DNA from: Rosa chinensis
Lineage: Eukaryota; Streptophyta; Magnoliopsida; Rosales; Rosaceae
Assembly (NCBI RefSeq): GCF_002994745.2
Contig: NW_020126832.1
Span: 62,001 to 126,000, forward strand
DNA: 64,000 nucleotides
Direction: 5' to 3'
Shown: positions 11,534-23,280 of the stretch, one piece after another
How the letters are laid out: each line of letters starts with the position of its first letter
How positions within the stretch are numbered: position 1 is the first letter of the stretch
Made by a program: the position numbers and the translations under genes
Notes under the pieces: model-generated
Databases searched by the model: none
Seen by the model: the letters and a program-made list of their open reading frames with translations, nothing else
What the model was told of the DNA's origin: nothing

Positions 11534-11931
11534 GGACTAAATTATGCTTACTACCCTGTACTTTCAAGAGTTTATCAGTTCAATCTCTGCACTTCTAATT
11601 TAATCAGAAAAGTCCTTGCACTCTCCAATTTCATCAAATTGATCCAATCTGTCACCACTCCATCAATTTTTGGGGAAAATGTCCAAACTACCCATTTGCA
11701 TTCACAACACTGATGCGTTGGTTGGCTGCCTAGCGATTGGTAGTTTGGGGATTTTTCCTGTGAGAAGGTTCCATGTCAGCATTTTAATAGTGAAAATTGA
11801 CGGAGTAGTGACGGATTGGATCGATTTGATGATGGATTGGAGAGTGCAAGGACTTTTCTGATAAAATTAGAAGTTCAGGGACTGAACTGATGAATCCTTA
11901 AAAGTACAAGGTAGTAAACATAATTTAACCC
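11534..11931. mobile_element. Mutator-type MITE with long TIRs and a 9-bp TSD
   Basis: The 398-bp element is bounded by the perfect 9-bp duplication TTAACAATA (11525-11533 and 11932-11940). Its ends, GGACTAAATTATGCTTAC and, inverted, GGGTTAAATTATGTTTAC, open terminal inverted repeats of roughly 130 bp that nearly meet in the middle. A 9-bp TSD plus long TIRs is the Mutator superfamily signature. No coding capacity was found. The 63-codon frame across it is incidental. Confidence 0.85.
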
Positions 11932-12139
11932 TTAACAATATATAAATAGATATTAAATGGAGCCAAATTTAAGGACAAAAAAGAAAAACAACAAAATTAT
12001 TGGGAAAAATACCAAACAATATCTATTATAAAAAAATATACCAAACAATATCATCCACTAAATGGAAAGCCGCATTCTTAAAAAAAAAAAAAAAATTATG
12101 GAAAGCCTCAAAAAAATTCAAATAATTCTGCTCATAAAT

Positions 12140-13085
12140 CTAGTCACTATTTGTGTCACCAGGATCACCCAGTAATTCTTCTTCACCAAGAGCTCTATTA
12201 TGCTCCAACATAAGATCATCATCAATAAAATCACCGTCATCTGCTGCATTATTTTCTTTATTTGTGTTGTTGACGATAATAGTTTCAGGTACCACATCAT
12301 GTTTGCACAAAGATGTACTAGTTTCATCATCTTCTACGTGAACCTCCCATATATTAGCGTCATCGTCCACATCACCAGGGTCATTATCACGGTCTATAAG
12401 ATCTTTGTCTTCTTCTCTTTCTGGAACATCACACAAGTTCCTATATTGAAACTTCTGGACAACTTTCCAAGGATGTCCCAATTTCAGGTCATCAAGATAA
12501 AACACCTTATGGGCTTGTTTTGCTAGCACATAAGGATCATGTTGGTACCATTGGTTTTTAACGTGCAATGACGTCAAATGGTTGTCAAACTTCATCTTTT
12601 TGGGATCAGAATTATACCATTGACATTTAAATAGAATTGTACTGTACTTTTTTCAAAAATGTAATTGAACCACACTAACCAGACTCCCATAAAAGGTGCA
12701 AGGTTCAACATTATGGGACCCGACCGTTATAACGCCACTATCCTGTATGGTGTGGTATTGCTCAATCCATTTGATGGACCACCGAATATCATTTGCCACA
12801 CACCCTGTATACTGGACACTACGCGGGTTTGCACCATGTACGACTTAGAAACCATTGTTGAAACTCTTCTATATGTCTGTGATCTATGTTTTCAATAATA
12901 TTTTTTTCCAAGAGTTCCACGTGCTCACTATAAAACACAATTGATTGTTAGTATTTTATTTATTTCACTATATTCTAAATAAATAAAGTAGATTATCAAT
13001 CACATACCTTCTAAACTCTTCAATCTCGTCGCAATTATTCAAGATAAACCAATTTGCTTGTTTCAATTCTTCTTGTGATAACTCA
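12140..13085 (-). pseudogene. CACTA (TNP2-type) transposase, C-terminal remnant with DUF4216
   Basis: Reading the minus strand from 13085 gives ELKQANWFILNNCDEI and a possible donor near 13018. In shifting frames there follow YHTIQDSGV, EPCTFYGSLVSVV and FKCQWYNSDPKKM. From 12595 a clean 151-codon frame has NQWYQHDPYVLAKQAHKVFY, KVVQKFQYRNLCDVPE and an acidic tail. This order is typical of the DUF4216 C-terminal region of plant CACTA transposases. At least one in-frame stop (after RTWCKPA) and the missing upstream catalytic domain make it a truncated pseudogene. The adjacent array at 13390-14400 fits subterminal repeats of the same element. Confidence 0.8.
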
Positions 13086-13099
13086 ATTTGCAGGGATTT

Positions 13100-13390
13100 C
13101 TACTTACACAAATTCACCTTGAGGGAATTTTACCTTACCCGAATCCACCTTAAGAGGTTTTACCTCACTCAGATTTGCCTTGAGGAGATTTCACCTTACC
13201 TAAATTCGCTTTGAGAGGTTTCACCTCACCCAGATTCGCCTTGAGGAGATTTTGCCTCACTTAAATGCTCTTTGAGAGGTTTCACTTCAACCATATTTGC
13301 ATTGAGGAGATTTCGCCTCACCCAAATCCGCTTTGAGAGGTTTCACCTCACCCAGATTCACCTGAAGAGAATTCCGCCTCATCCAAATCT
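13100..13390. repeat. ~58-bp tandem repeats (TTGAGGAGATTTCGCCTCA)
   Basis: About five imperfect units alternate CTTTGAGAGGTTTCACCTCA and TTGAGGAGATTTCGCCTCA, each with a small GAGG...CCTC inverted repeat. They sit between the CACTA remnant and the larger array. Confidence 0.65.
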
Positions 13391-14400
13391 ACCACATAAT
13401 CATTAAGTAACAATCTGTAGAAGTCGTCACCTAATTGTTTTTTTGTGAGAGGTTATCACATAAGTATTAACCGACAACAGTTACAAGTTGTCCTCTAATT
13501 GATTTTCAATGAGGTAGTTCAAGTTATCACACAAATATTAAGCGACAACCTGTACAAGTTGTCACTTAATTGTTAGTTTGCAAGAAAATTAAAATTATCA
13601 CATAAACATTAATCGACCATTGATAGAAGTCGTCACATAATTTGGTTTTTAGCGATGAATTTCAAGTTGTCACATAAACATTAGCGACAACTAGTTGAGC
13701 TCGTAGCCTAATTGGCCTTTTGCGAGAAAATTAAAGTTGTCATATTAACATTAACTGACAACTCGTAGAAGTTGTCACCTAATTGGTTTGCAGTGAGGAA
13801 GTTCAGGTTGTCACATACTCATCAAGTGACAACCTATAAAAGTCGTCGCTTAATTGGTCTTTTACGAGAAAATTGAAGTTGTCACATAAACATTAACCGA
13901 TAACTAGTAGAAGTCATCACTTAATTAGTTTTCAGTGAGGAAATTGAAATTGTCACATAAACATTAAGCGACAACTCGATAAAGTTGTCGCCAAATTGAT
14001 TTTCAGCGAAGAAATTCAAATTGTCACATAAACATTAAGTGACAATTCGATGGAGTTATCGAATTATCGCCAAATTGATTTTCAGTGAGGAAATTCAAAT
14101 TGTCACATAAACATTAAGCGACAACTCGATAAAGTTGTCACCAAATTGATTTTCAGCGAGGAATGTACGGTTGTCACATAATTATTAACCGACAACTCAC
14201 ATAAGTGGTCGCTAAATCAGTCTTCAGTGACAAAAATCTAGTTGTCACATAAACATTAAGCAACAATTCACAGAAGTCGTCACTTAATTAATCTTTTGCG
14301 AGGAAGTTAAAGTTGTCACAGAAACATTAACCGACAATTGGTAGAAATTGTCGCCTAATTAACATTTTGCCAGGAATTGAGTGTCGCATAATGTCATATG
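13390..14400. repeat. ~72-bp hairpin-bearing repeat array, probable CACTA subterminal repeats
   Basis: More than ten units carry the word GTTGTCACATAAACATTAA followed by GCGACAACTCG and its inverted partner AGTTGTCGC, then TTGATTTTCAGCGAGGAA. Each unit can fold as a GCGACAACT / AGTTGTCGC hairpin. Similar GCGACAAC words are known from subterminal regions of plant CACTA elements. I found no clear CACTA terminus, so the element limits are unknown. Confidence 0.65.
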
Positions 14401-15354
14401 GGCGACAACTATCAATTTCTTGCAAATTCCTACTTTATGCGACAAATTAGTTGTCGCCGATGGGATCATGTGCCACAATTGAAATTTTCTCATATTTGCC
14501 AAGCTTCTGCAACTAATTTTGGGTTGTCACAATGAAATTCCTCGCTTTTGCTAAGCACCCAAAAATTGGGAAGCCTTCGTTAGTACGCCGACAAGGATTC
14601 CGATTAATCAAAGCCCCCGTCAAGAAGAGATGAAAAAGTTCAAGGAAAGAGAAGTACCAGACTCTGCATTGAAGATGATAGATGCAGTCTTCAAGTAGAT
14701 AAACTTCTCTCTTTTATGGAGAGTACATAGATGTGTTCCCTTCTCTGAATTAGACTAAGGAAGTCAATGTCCATCTCCAATTCTAACTCAAGCTAATGAT
14801 CATGCCAAATCTCTCTCGACCTTCTCAGATATGCTGGAATGAGGATGAAGGATTGTCGTGTGGCAAGCTGTCCTCTTTGTTGGGCTTCTTTAATTGGGTG
14901 GAGACATAAAGCCCAAGATGGGCGTCCAAAGCGACTATCTAATTGAGGCGGATCTTAATTAGTTATATCTTATGTGATCTTAAAAATATCACATAAGCTA
15001 TACCTTTGTGATCTTAAAAATATAGTTCTAAGAAAGTCTTGTGCTTCTTCTTATGTCTAGTTCATTAGGTATACTGTTATGTTCTTATTATTTCTTTTCC
15101 GTTTTCTCCTAAAGAGTTCCCTTTGCTATTATCAAAGAGATTTATTTTTACTTTTCTTATATTATTATTTGTGTCTGAGGTTAAATTTTCTAATTTTTTT
15201 AACTAATGACGGTGGTAATGAAGTTGATGTAAGTTGACTAACTTTTGTTCTTCTATTTTATCTACTTTTTCTACCAAACTTACTATTAATTGGATAATAA
15301 TGTTATTTTCCTTATGCGATGTTTGAAAATCTATTGACCAACTTCTTTTAATGC
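14401..15354. other. Degenerate sequence with uncertain coding remnants
   Basis: The start is the fading end of the hairpin array. From about 15060 to 15370, and again at 16500-16780 beyond the retroposon insertion, broken minus-strand frames read as a Lys/Glu-rich coiled coil (for example VEKVDKIEEQKLV). This looks like one old coding sequence split by the retroposon. Its origin is not identified. A gag-like or pararetroviral remnant is possible but unproven. Confidence 0.3.
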
Positions 15355-15370
15355 TTTGATGGAATTCTTA

Positions 15371-16478
15371 ATTTTTTTTTTGAGAAATAGATAATTTCAT
15401 TACTTATCCATGGTCAGAAGGCACGTACATTAGATGCTGTCTTACACCAAATAATAACTAGTTGGTCTAAGCTGTTAAGCACATAACAGGTAACCCCCAT
15501 TGGGAACATCTGGAGCACAAAGATTTAACCTAGCCATAAGGAAACAAATCCAACAGCTATCTAAACCCTTTCTAGAGTAACCCTATAATTGCCAAGGACC
15601 TCAATTGGTGTACAATCAGAGAAACTAAATTTAAGTAGTAATGGACTGGAATCAAATGCTAGGTAGCGAACACGGGAACTTAGAGCTTTCCTTTGCCCTT
15701 ATCCTTAGGGCTAAACCTCTTGACCAACAAAAGCAGTAGGGAAAGTGAGACACAACAGAGTCTCACCCCCTTCTGTTGCAGACTTGAGCCCGGGAGAAGG
15801 CCCAATGGACCTCTAGATGTCGAACAGTCAAGCCCAAAGAATGGGCCCCACTGAGGCCCAATACCATAAGGACCCAGTTTGATGAGGATACCCAATGCTG
15901 GGCACCCCGGATCCTCCGTCGCCGGACTGTCGGTGTCTTCTGGGTCGTGAAGGACCATCGCAGCCTCGTTGTACATCTCGCCCAACGGTAGTCCAATGGT
16001 TCTATTTGCTCTGCCGCAAACGAGCAGTGCATCTTCATCAACAAAATCCGATCTCTGCCGCCTAGTTAACGCGACGGCTTCGCTGGCATACCAAAGCGAT
16101 GCGCCCTCAGCACCCTCGGGGAAATACAATTGCAGCCACATAGACGTCAAAACATCGATCCCAATCCTTGTAGGAGGCGACCCCGACGAGGAGATCTGGT
16201 CACCATTATGGATGAAACATTCCATCCTTTCCCTGCCGCAATGGCTTTCGCCAGCCCAAATAACCAGGACCGCAACACCGCCGCCACGATCCTTCTCCAT
16301 AGTAGGAGTTAGATTCGGCGAAAACAGATCTATGGAAGGGCAGAGGAGCCCTGATACTTGAAATCGGTCAGAGCCGCTATGCGCCACGCCCGAAAGAGGA
16401 GGCGGCGTTAGGGTCAGCGCGAGGAGACACGCTGCTAGAGAGAATAGGGTTTTCTCTTGGTCCATATTTCTCTACCAT
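15371..16478 (-). mobile_element. 1.1-kb poly-A retroposon with 16-bp TSDs
   Basis: A perfect 16-bp direct repeat, TTTGATGGAATTCTTA, flanks the element at 15355-15370 and 16479-16494. On the minus strand it begins just before an ATG and ends AAGTAATGAAATTATC...CTC plus an A-tail, which is the signature of target-primed (LINE-mediated) insertion. Its 3' segment shares several words (TTGTACACCAATTGAGGTC, AAGTAATGAAATTAT) with the element at 37268-38227. The two therefore form a family, probably non-autonomous LINE derivatives. Confidence 0.75.
15680..16465 (-). CDS. Hypothetical 261-residue ORF of the retroposon
   Basis: The ORF starts 13 bases from the element's 5' end and fills its first two thirds. 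The N-terminus has a hydrophobic stretch (LFSLAACLLALTLTPPPLSG), possibly a signal-like segment. Downstream comes an Asp/Glu-rich middle and a hydrophobic leucine run near the C-terminus. No reverse transcriptase, endonuclease or zinc-knuckle motif was found. It may be ORF1-derived, a captured gene, or a non-coding body that happens to be open. I do not recognise a family. Confidence 0.3.
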   Translation of the reverse strand: MDQEKTLFSLAACLLALTLTPPPLSGVAHSGSDRFQVSGLLCPSIDLFSPNLTPTMEKDRGGGVAVLVIWAGESHCGRERMECFIHNGDQISSSGSPPTRIGIDVLTSMWLQLYFPEGAEGASLWYASEAVALTRRQRSDFVDEDALLVCGRANRTIGLPLGEMYNEAAMVLHDPEDTDSPATEDPGCPALGILIKLGPYGIGPQWGPFFGLDCSTSRGPLGLLPGSSLQQKGVRLCCVSLSLLLLLVKRFSPKDKGKGKL

Positions 16479-17179
16479 TTTGATGGAATTCTTATTAGTT
16501 CTAGAGTCATTTATCAAACTAATAATCTATATCTATTTTACAATGTAATTTTTCTACTTGCTCTGTTAATTCTTTTTGTAATAATTGAATTTGTTGTACT
16601 TTTATTTTTAGCTGTTCTACAGTTTCTAAAAATTACAATTCTACTTGCTTTGGCTTACTACCAATGATATCTACAAGATCTTTTATTTCTTTTCTACTAG
16701 GAAATCTTTGTATATTTCATTATTATCTTCTAGTTGAGATTGGATTTAAGTTACTTTTTTCTAATTATTTGTAGGATTTTTTTTTTTGCAAAAATAATAC
16801 AATATTTGTTGTAAATTGTGATTATGCTTACGATGTTCTAATTTAATATTTTGAGAAAATTACATATAAGTGCATTTTAAGGTGTTGTTTTAGCCTAAAG
16901 GCCACCCAATATTTTCTTCCTTCATAAGGCCACCAGATACAAAATAAGATTAAATTTTGAACATTAAAAATAAAGGAATTTACAGTTCTGCCACTCTGAA
17001 AACAGACCCAAATTGTGATATCAATCTAGGGTTTGTTTCATTTTCAGAAATGCATCCTTCTCTCTCTCTCGTCACCGGCGCACGTTCTCTCTCGTCGGCG
17101 GACACTCTCTCATCGCCGATGTTCTCCCTCGTCGGTGGGCCTCTCTCAACCGCCTCTTGATCTGGACCTCGTCGCCGGC

Positions 17180-17400
17180 GCTCTTTCAATTTTCTGTGGA
17201 GTATCTTTGTTTGCAGTAGCTTTCTCTTATCTTTGTTTCTTATCTTTGTTTGCAGTAGCTTTCTCTTTTCAATTTCGATTTGCTGTGGAGTATCTTTGTT
17301 TGCAGTAGCTTTCTCTTTCAATTTCGATTTGATATGGAGCATCTTTGTTTGCAGTAGCTTTCTCTTTCATTTTCAATTTGATGTGGAGTATCTTTCAATT
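17180..17400 (+). repeat. ~50-bp tandem repeats with CAGTAGCTTTCTCTT
   Basis: Four or five units of TATCTTTGTTTGCAGTAGC followed by TTTCTCTTTCAATTTC lie upstream of the accessory gene. They form the densest cluster of the dispersed CAGTAGCTTT motif. Confidence 0.7.
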
Positions 17401-17735
17401 TCGATTTGCTAGTAGGCTTGACTGTCTTTCGCTGTAGCGATTGTTCTGCTTTGGATTATCTTTTAGAATGTTTGGCAATATGTTTCATGATGCTTGACAG
17501 TAGCTTATCTTTAACAACAACTTGGCTTACCAGCTTGCATGTTTAACAAAAGTTTTCTGGTTCTATCTCAATAGCTTTATGGTTTTTTAACAGTAGCTTG
17601 TTTAGTCTTTTACAGTAGTTTTTTGTTGTTTTTGTCAGTATCTTTTGTAGCCTTCCACTGTAGCTTTCTTATTATTTAATAGTAGCTTTGTTTGTTATCT
17701 TCTCTCATTTTTTTCTCTACTTGCAGGAAGGAAAA

Positions 17736-20176
17736 ATGGCTGAACGTCGAGACTGAACACCACAGTATAGAGCAAGTCTACAGTCATTCAACGAGAAGAT
17801 GAAAACCTACAAAGGGATGATCAGTCCAGATGTAGTGTTGAGGTTGAACAGGACACCATTCTGGGAGATCATTTATGTCTTCCATCACGGACTTTTAAAA
17901 GACAGAGAATGCAGAAAAGTAGATGAGGACATTCTAAGAATGGTCAAGACATACGACGTCAATCAGAAAGGGTTTCTGCTTGGGGAAAGGATACTGAAAA
18001 TAACCAGTGAAGATGTAGCTATCTGCCTTGGAATGCGATTGGAAGGAGTCACATTCGAGCTAAACAAGCACCACCAGAAGCCAAACAAGAATCGCATCAT
18101 CGACAAGTATTTTGGAGATACAAAGAAAGTGACAAAAGCGATGGTTGACAGTGCACTTGCCGAATCTTTGAAAGACCCAAGGAATCAAGTCTCAAGTGAG
18201 GTGGCATCGCTAATTGTCATGAGTCTGTTCGTATCCTTCTTGTTCTGCACCTCAAGTTCTACATTGTCCTGGAAGTTGGTAGAAATTTTCAGCGATTGGA
18301 ATTCTTGGCGACGATATTCATGGGCAACCTTAGTACTAGACCACCTGCATAATGGTCTAAGTAAGAAGCAGGAAGACAAAGAAGTCAATTTGTCAGGTTG
18401 TTTGCCGCTAATCATGGTAAGTAACCACTGCTGTTAGTTTCATTAACATTTCAGTAGATTTAGCCCTCAAAATTAATGTTTTTCTTATTGTTGCGTAACA
18501 GTATTGGTTAGCTGAGAAGACAAAGATGGTCACTCGTTGATCTTCACAAAGAAATGGAGAAACTAACCAACGAGCAGATAGAGGTAAAGAAAGAAAAATA
18601 AAGAATAAATTTGCAATAAGAAATCAGTTTAGAAATATATTGTTCTAGTCTTTAACATTGTGTGTACTTTGTTTGATGAAAAATAGGAAATGTTTGACCG
18701 AAAGTTGACAGAAGAAGACTTGGAAGTGGAAATGAATGACATCAGAGGAAGAAACAGAGGAGTAGCATCAGATGAAGAGCTGAGGGAAGAAGACTTTGTA
18801 ACTCCAACTTTTGGAGATTGGGTAAGTAGCTTTCTTTATTGATTTTCAGTAGCTTTCTCTGCCTAGGTTACTACTAGCTTTCTCTGCCTATGTGATCTAT
18901 AACCAATTAATTTTCTTTGAAAATTTTAGTAGTTTTATGTAACTGTTTGAGTAGCTTCTTTTAAGCTCATCAGTAGCTTTTTAAAAATTTCAGAAGCTTT
19001 CAGTTTCATGGATGAGTTAGTGGATTCGTATGATTATGTTAGTAGCTTTCTTTAACCATTTTTGAGTATCTTTTTGTATTCAAATCAGTAGCTAAGAAAC
19101 TTTCAGTTTCGTTTAATCAATTCTGAGCAAGTTTGTATCTTTGTATAGCTATGTTAGTAGGTTTTTATAACCCACCTCAGTAGCTTTTTAATGTGATTTT
19201 TTATTTTTATTTTTTGATACAGCACCAGAAAACCACCCAAGAACTGCGAAAAGAAGAAGCAGAAAGTCAGAAGAGAATGAAGGAGTTAATAGGCTCGTTG
19301 GAAGAAGCAACAACTCAGACGAGTCTCTCACAAGAAGAAAACTAGAAAACTCAAGACTTGTTGAAGAAGTTGACCAAAGAGAATGAAAAGCTAGCAAGGC
19401 AGAATGATAGATATTGGGAGATGTTGGACAAAGCCTTTGAGGAAGACAATATAGCAACAAGGAAGATACAGATCTTGCAGAACAAATTGTTGAAGAAGTG
19501 GAAAGTTTTTACAACCATTGAGAAGGAAAAAAAGAACTTGGAGGACGTCATTGAGCAGTAGAGAGAAATGATACACAATCTGGAAAATGAATTGCTGGAA
19601 ATGGAAAGAAAGCTATTGGAGAAAGATATGTTGGATTCTCAAGAGGATTTACGGAAAGATGATATAGAAAACAGTAACAGTGATGGTGAGGATGGTGAGG
19701 AAGAGGGTGGAGAAGGAGCTGATGGTGAAGATGGTGAGGAAGGTGGAGAAGAAACTGATGGTGAAAATGGTGGGGAAGGTGGAGAAAGAGCTAATGGTGA
19801 AAATGGTGAGGAAGAGGGTGGAGAAGGAGTTGATGCTGAAGATGGTGGAGACGATGATGAAGACAAAGAAGAAGAACCTGAAGTGAGAACAACCAGAAAG
19901 AAGCACACATCAACAAGAAAAGCTAAAGAAGGCAGGTCTTCTCAAAAACAGGAAGCAAAGAAACAATCAAGGAGAAGGGAAAGGGTGAAAAAAACTATTG
20001 TTGATGAAGAAGCAGAACCTGAAGAAGAACCAATTAAAAAGATGAAGAAAGGGAAGAAGCAAGTTGTAAAGAGAAATTCAATGGTGGATCGAATCAAGAA
20101 CAAAAAAAGGAAGGCTACTGAAGACAAGGAGTTCACGTATACCACTAAAAGAACAAGAAGCGGCAAGAGGCATTAG
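17736..20176 (+). pseudogene. MULE1 accessory gene (DUF1985/Ulp1-N-like, VANC-type candidate)
   Basis: Exons are inferred at 17736-18416, 18502-18583, 18687-18821 and 19223-20176, with GT-AG borders. Exon 1 encodes a globular domain (RLNRTPFWEIIYVFHHGLL, ITSEDVAICLGMRLEG) resembling the DUF1985-type N-terminal domain of Ulp1-like MULE proteins. Later exons give a coiled coil (KLTKENEKLARQNDRYWEML), an EDGEEGGE acidic block and basic NLS-like tails. No Ulp1 protease triad is visible. Damage: TGA at 17754-17756, a one-base frame change near 18535, and TAG at 19343-19345 and 19559-19561. In Arabidopsis VANDALs the DUF1985 protein VANC is an anti-silencing factor. That role is inferred here, and domain assignment needs a profile search. 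Confidence 0.6.
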
Positions 20177-20869
20177 ATGATAATCGGAAACAGTACCTTT
20201 ATGCAGTGCTGACAGTAGATTTTTTAGGCTATGAAAGTAGATTTCCATATGTGGACGGTACCTTTATGTTGTTTAATTTCCAGCCTTGGTATTTGATGGA
20301 AAATGACGTCGGGCTGACAGTAGTATTTTGAAGTACTGACAGTGGCTTTACGAACTGTTAATAGTAGCCTTATGTTTAATTTTCAGCTTTAATATTGGAT
20401 GGAAATTGATGTCTATTTTGTTACTTCAGCATTAGTTTTCTTCTTTAATGTCCATTTCCAGGTTTGTTTGAAGTTTCATGTCAAAACCATTAGATAAAGT
20501 TTCTGTGGATGTAGAAATTTTTGAAGTTTCCATGGATTGACACTCATAAGTTAAACATTATCAATCTCAGAAGCTATTCTCAATGTTAAAAAATGCCAAT
20601 ATAGTAAAAGCTATTACATCATCACTAAAAGCCACTCCCAATCATATAAACAGATAATGCAAAGGTGATCAAAAGGTACTGTTAATGTTGTATAAAGATA
20701 CTCTGTTCATTTACAGTTGCCAACACAAGTAAAAGCTCTGCTCTGTAAAAGAATGACAGTATAGTAACAACTACTCCAAATGGTATGGAAAGACACTCAA
20801 ATTGTTATAGAAAACTACTGTTAATGTTGTAAAAAGATACTCCATCTGTTCATGTATTTCTGCCAGCTT
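20177..20869. other. Convergent intergenic region of MULE1
   Basis: This separates the 3' ends of the two MULE1 genes. It carries CAGTAG-type words in plus orientation at its left and the complementary AAGCTACT/GATACT words at its right, each in the sense of the nearer gene. No ORF of interest was found. Confidence 0.6.
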
Positions 20870-23280
20870 TCAGATTGGCGCAATACACGTTATCTTGTTG
20901 TGGCGCCCTAACTCACCACATCGGCCACACTTGATACGCCTCCTCATGCCTCCTTCTGCTGCAGACTTCATTCGAACAGATTTTGGCCGGCCGGATGGCC
21001 TCCTAACCAATGGAGGCTTAACAACAGAAGTTGAACTAGCTGCATCTTCATAAAACTTCTCCATATTTGGTAAAGGATGAATACCATGCGCGTAGGAATC
21101 CATGTAGCTTTGACAGGTGTAAAACGGCTCAATGTAACTATACACAGGTTCCACTCCAACCTTTTGGATTGTAGTACGAGCATGTGAACATGGGAATGAA
21201 TTAATTTGCCATTGACGGAAAGAGCAAGTGTTGTTCCCAAGATCAACCGCCACTGATTTATCAGAATGAACTTCAAAAACAGTCTCACTAGACATACTAA
21301 CAGCCCAATGCAGCCCAATATCCATTGATTTCTTCAACAAAGCCTCCATTGGAGGACACAAAATAGTGGTCCACCTCTTGCATGCAACCTTCCTCTCAAA
21401 CATATTCTCCATAAACTTAACCCTTAAGCCTTCAAACTTCTCAAATATAGGAAGCTCACGCAAATCTCTAGTCCAATTGTTAAGTGACTCGGCAACACTA
21501 TTTGCCATTTCACCATACCTGTTTCCTTTGAAAAATGCATTGCACCACTTTTCCAACGGCAAAGATAGCAGAAACTCTTCAATAGGCAGACCACCTTCTT
21601 TCTTCAAGTCGTGCAAGTTGAAGTTATAGCTTGCTAATGTAGGTGAATAAGCAACTTTCATAAATTCCTCCACAATCTTGTCAATAAAATAATTTCCAGA
21701 TTGCTTTCGGTACACACCTCTAACATTCTCCTTAAGGTGGTAGTAGCAATATGAATGAGGAGAATCTGGAAATACGCTGGAAACAGCATTCAACAGTCCG
21801 CTGTGTCGATCAGTAACAAAAGTCACATTTCTACGTTGCGGAGACAAGATGTTATATAGATGATCAAAAAACCAATCCCAATTCGCATGATTTTCAAAAT
21901 CTACAACTGCAAAGGCAAAGGGGAAGAATTCTGCAAAAAAAGATATAAAAAATAATTAGTATTTGAAAATGGAAACTGAAACAGAAGCTACTGACCCTTT
22001 AAAAGCTACTGATTTAGGTACAGAAAGATACTATCATAGCCATAGATATATACTATCACATGTATATAAAGCTACCGTCCAAGATACTGAGCACAGAGCA
22101 GAGGACACAAAATAAAACATACCTTGGTTTCCATTTTTTCCAGTAGCACAGAGCATGTATCCCTTATACTTACTCTTCAAATGAGTCGCATCCACGAACA
22201 GAAGCGGAATGCATGACTTAAAGCCTTCAATGCAACCAGAAAAACAAATGAAGAAACATTCGAAACGATTACTTAAAGGATCAGTTTCCAATATGCAATA
22301 AGAGCCCGGATTACTAGATAAAATAGCATCACGATACCAAAGCAGCTGAGAATATGAGTCACCATCATGACCATGGACAGCTTTTCTAGCCAACTCCTTC
22401 CCATACCAAGCAATCCTATAAGACACATCTAAACCAAAAGAATGCTTGAAACGAGACACAATCTCTTTAGGCTTGAGTTGAGGATTGGACTTCAACTCAT
22501 TAGCAATCTCCGATTTCACAACATGAGACCCCAAAAGCTTACTCTTTTGCTGCCTAAGAACTCCTTTGTAGGTGTGAACATTATTCAACTTCTTTATGTA
22601 GAAAAAGCCATTCACCTTGTTCTTCAAAGCGCGAATAGACCATTGACAACCATCAGAATATCTCTTAGCACACTCTGCAATAACACGACTTGAGGTATTC
22701 CGTGTGTACTTGAAAAGAAAACCAGTTTCAATAGCAAACTTGGTCAACTTTTCCCTAAATTCTAACACGCCCCCTTCAAACTTTTGATCCTCATGCCTTA
22801 TAAAGCCCTGCCACTCATGAGTGAGATAACTCTTTGGAGCCTCAGGCTTATAACACCCAAGTATTCACTTGCATTAATAATATTGCTTGAACCCACTGAC
22901 AAACATGAAGAAGCACATGAAAAATCATCCAAAGATGTTGTAGAAGTAAAACTACTACTCCCACCACAATAAGGAACCAAAATGGTGCTCCCATTAGAAT
23001 CCCTCACCAAAATATCAACAGAATTCAATTTAAAATCAAACATACACTTAAACATCAGTTTCACATCCATATTACTTGATAGCACACGGCTTTTATATCG
23101 AGGGAAAGAATACCTCAAGTCGAATGAACAAAGATTCAAATTATTAAAACCCACAGAGACCTCCCTCACAATATCATTAAACGTATGCTTCATATCAAGA
23201 ACGAACATGATCGTCTCAAACATATACATGCACCTCGCATAAGGTTCTGCATCCATGGCTAAGTTACTGCAATTACACAT
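20870..23280 (-). pseudogene. MULE1 MURA-type transposase
   Basis: Two exons, 23280-22123 and 21930-20870, are joined by a GT-AG intron in matching phase. Order: an N-terminal domain with a Ser-rich linker; the DNA-binding/MuDR region (RVIAECAKRYSDGCQWSI, YKGVLRQQKSKLLGSHVV); the catalytic core with Asp in LLFVDATHLKSKYKG and FVTDRHSGLLNA, and YYHLKENVRG; a SWIM-like zinc site; and a C-terminal CCHC knuckle (CGRCGELGRHNKITC). A one-base frame change near 22850 breaks the frame. In the SWIM motif the second Cys appears replaced by Phe (NTCSFRQW). MULE transposases cut and reinsert the element in the nucleus. This copy is probably dead. Confidence 0.85.

Noticed and set aside
13100..14400. CRISPR-like array
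   Set aside because: Plant nuclear DNA. Units are degenerate tandem repeats without unique spacers or cas genes, and are better read as transposon subterminal repeats.
15060..16780. Endogenous pararetrovirus remnant
   Set aside because: Only a Lys/Glu-rich coiled-coil signal in broken frames. No movement, coat or RT motif could be identified, so no viral call is made.
18538..18540. TGA in exon 2 of the MULE1 accessory gene as a simple nonsense mutation
   Set aside because: The downstream coding-like frame (DLHKEMEKLTNEQIE) is shifted by one base and joins exon 3 in phase, so a frameshift is the better explanation.
19639..19908. Two minus-strand Ser/Pro/Phe-rich ORFs
   Set aside because: Shadows of the acidic Glu/Asp/Gly block of the MULE1 accessory gene.
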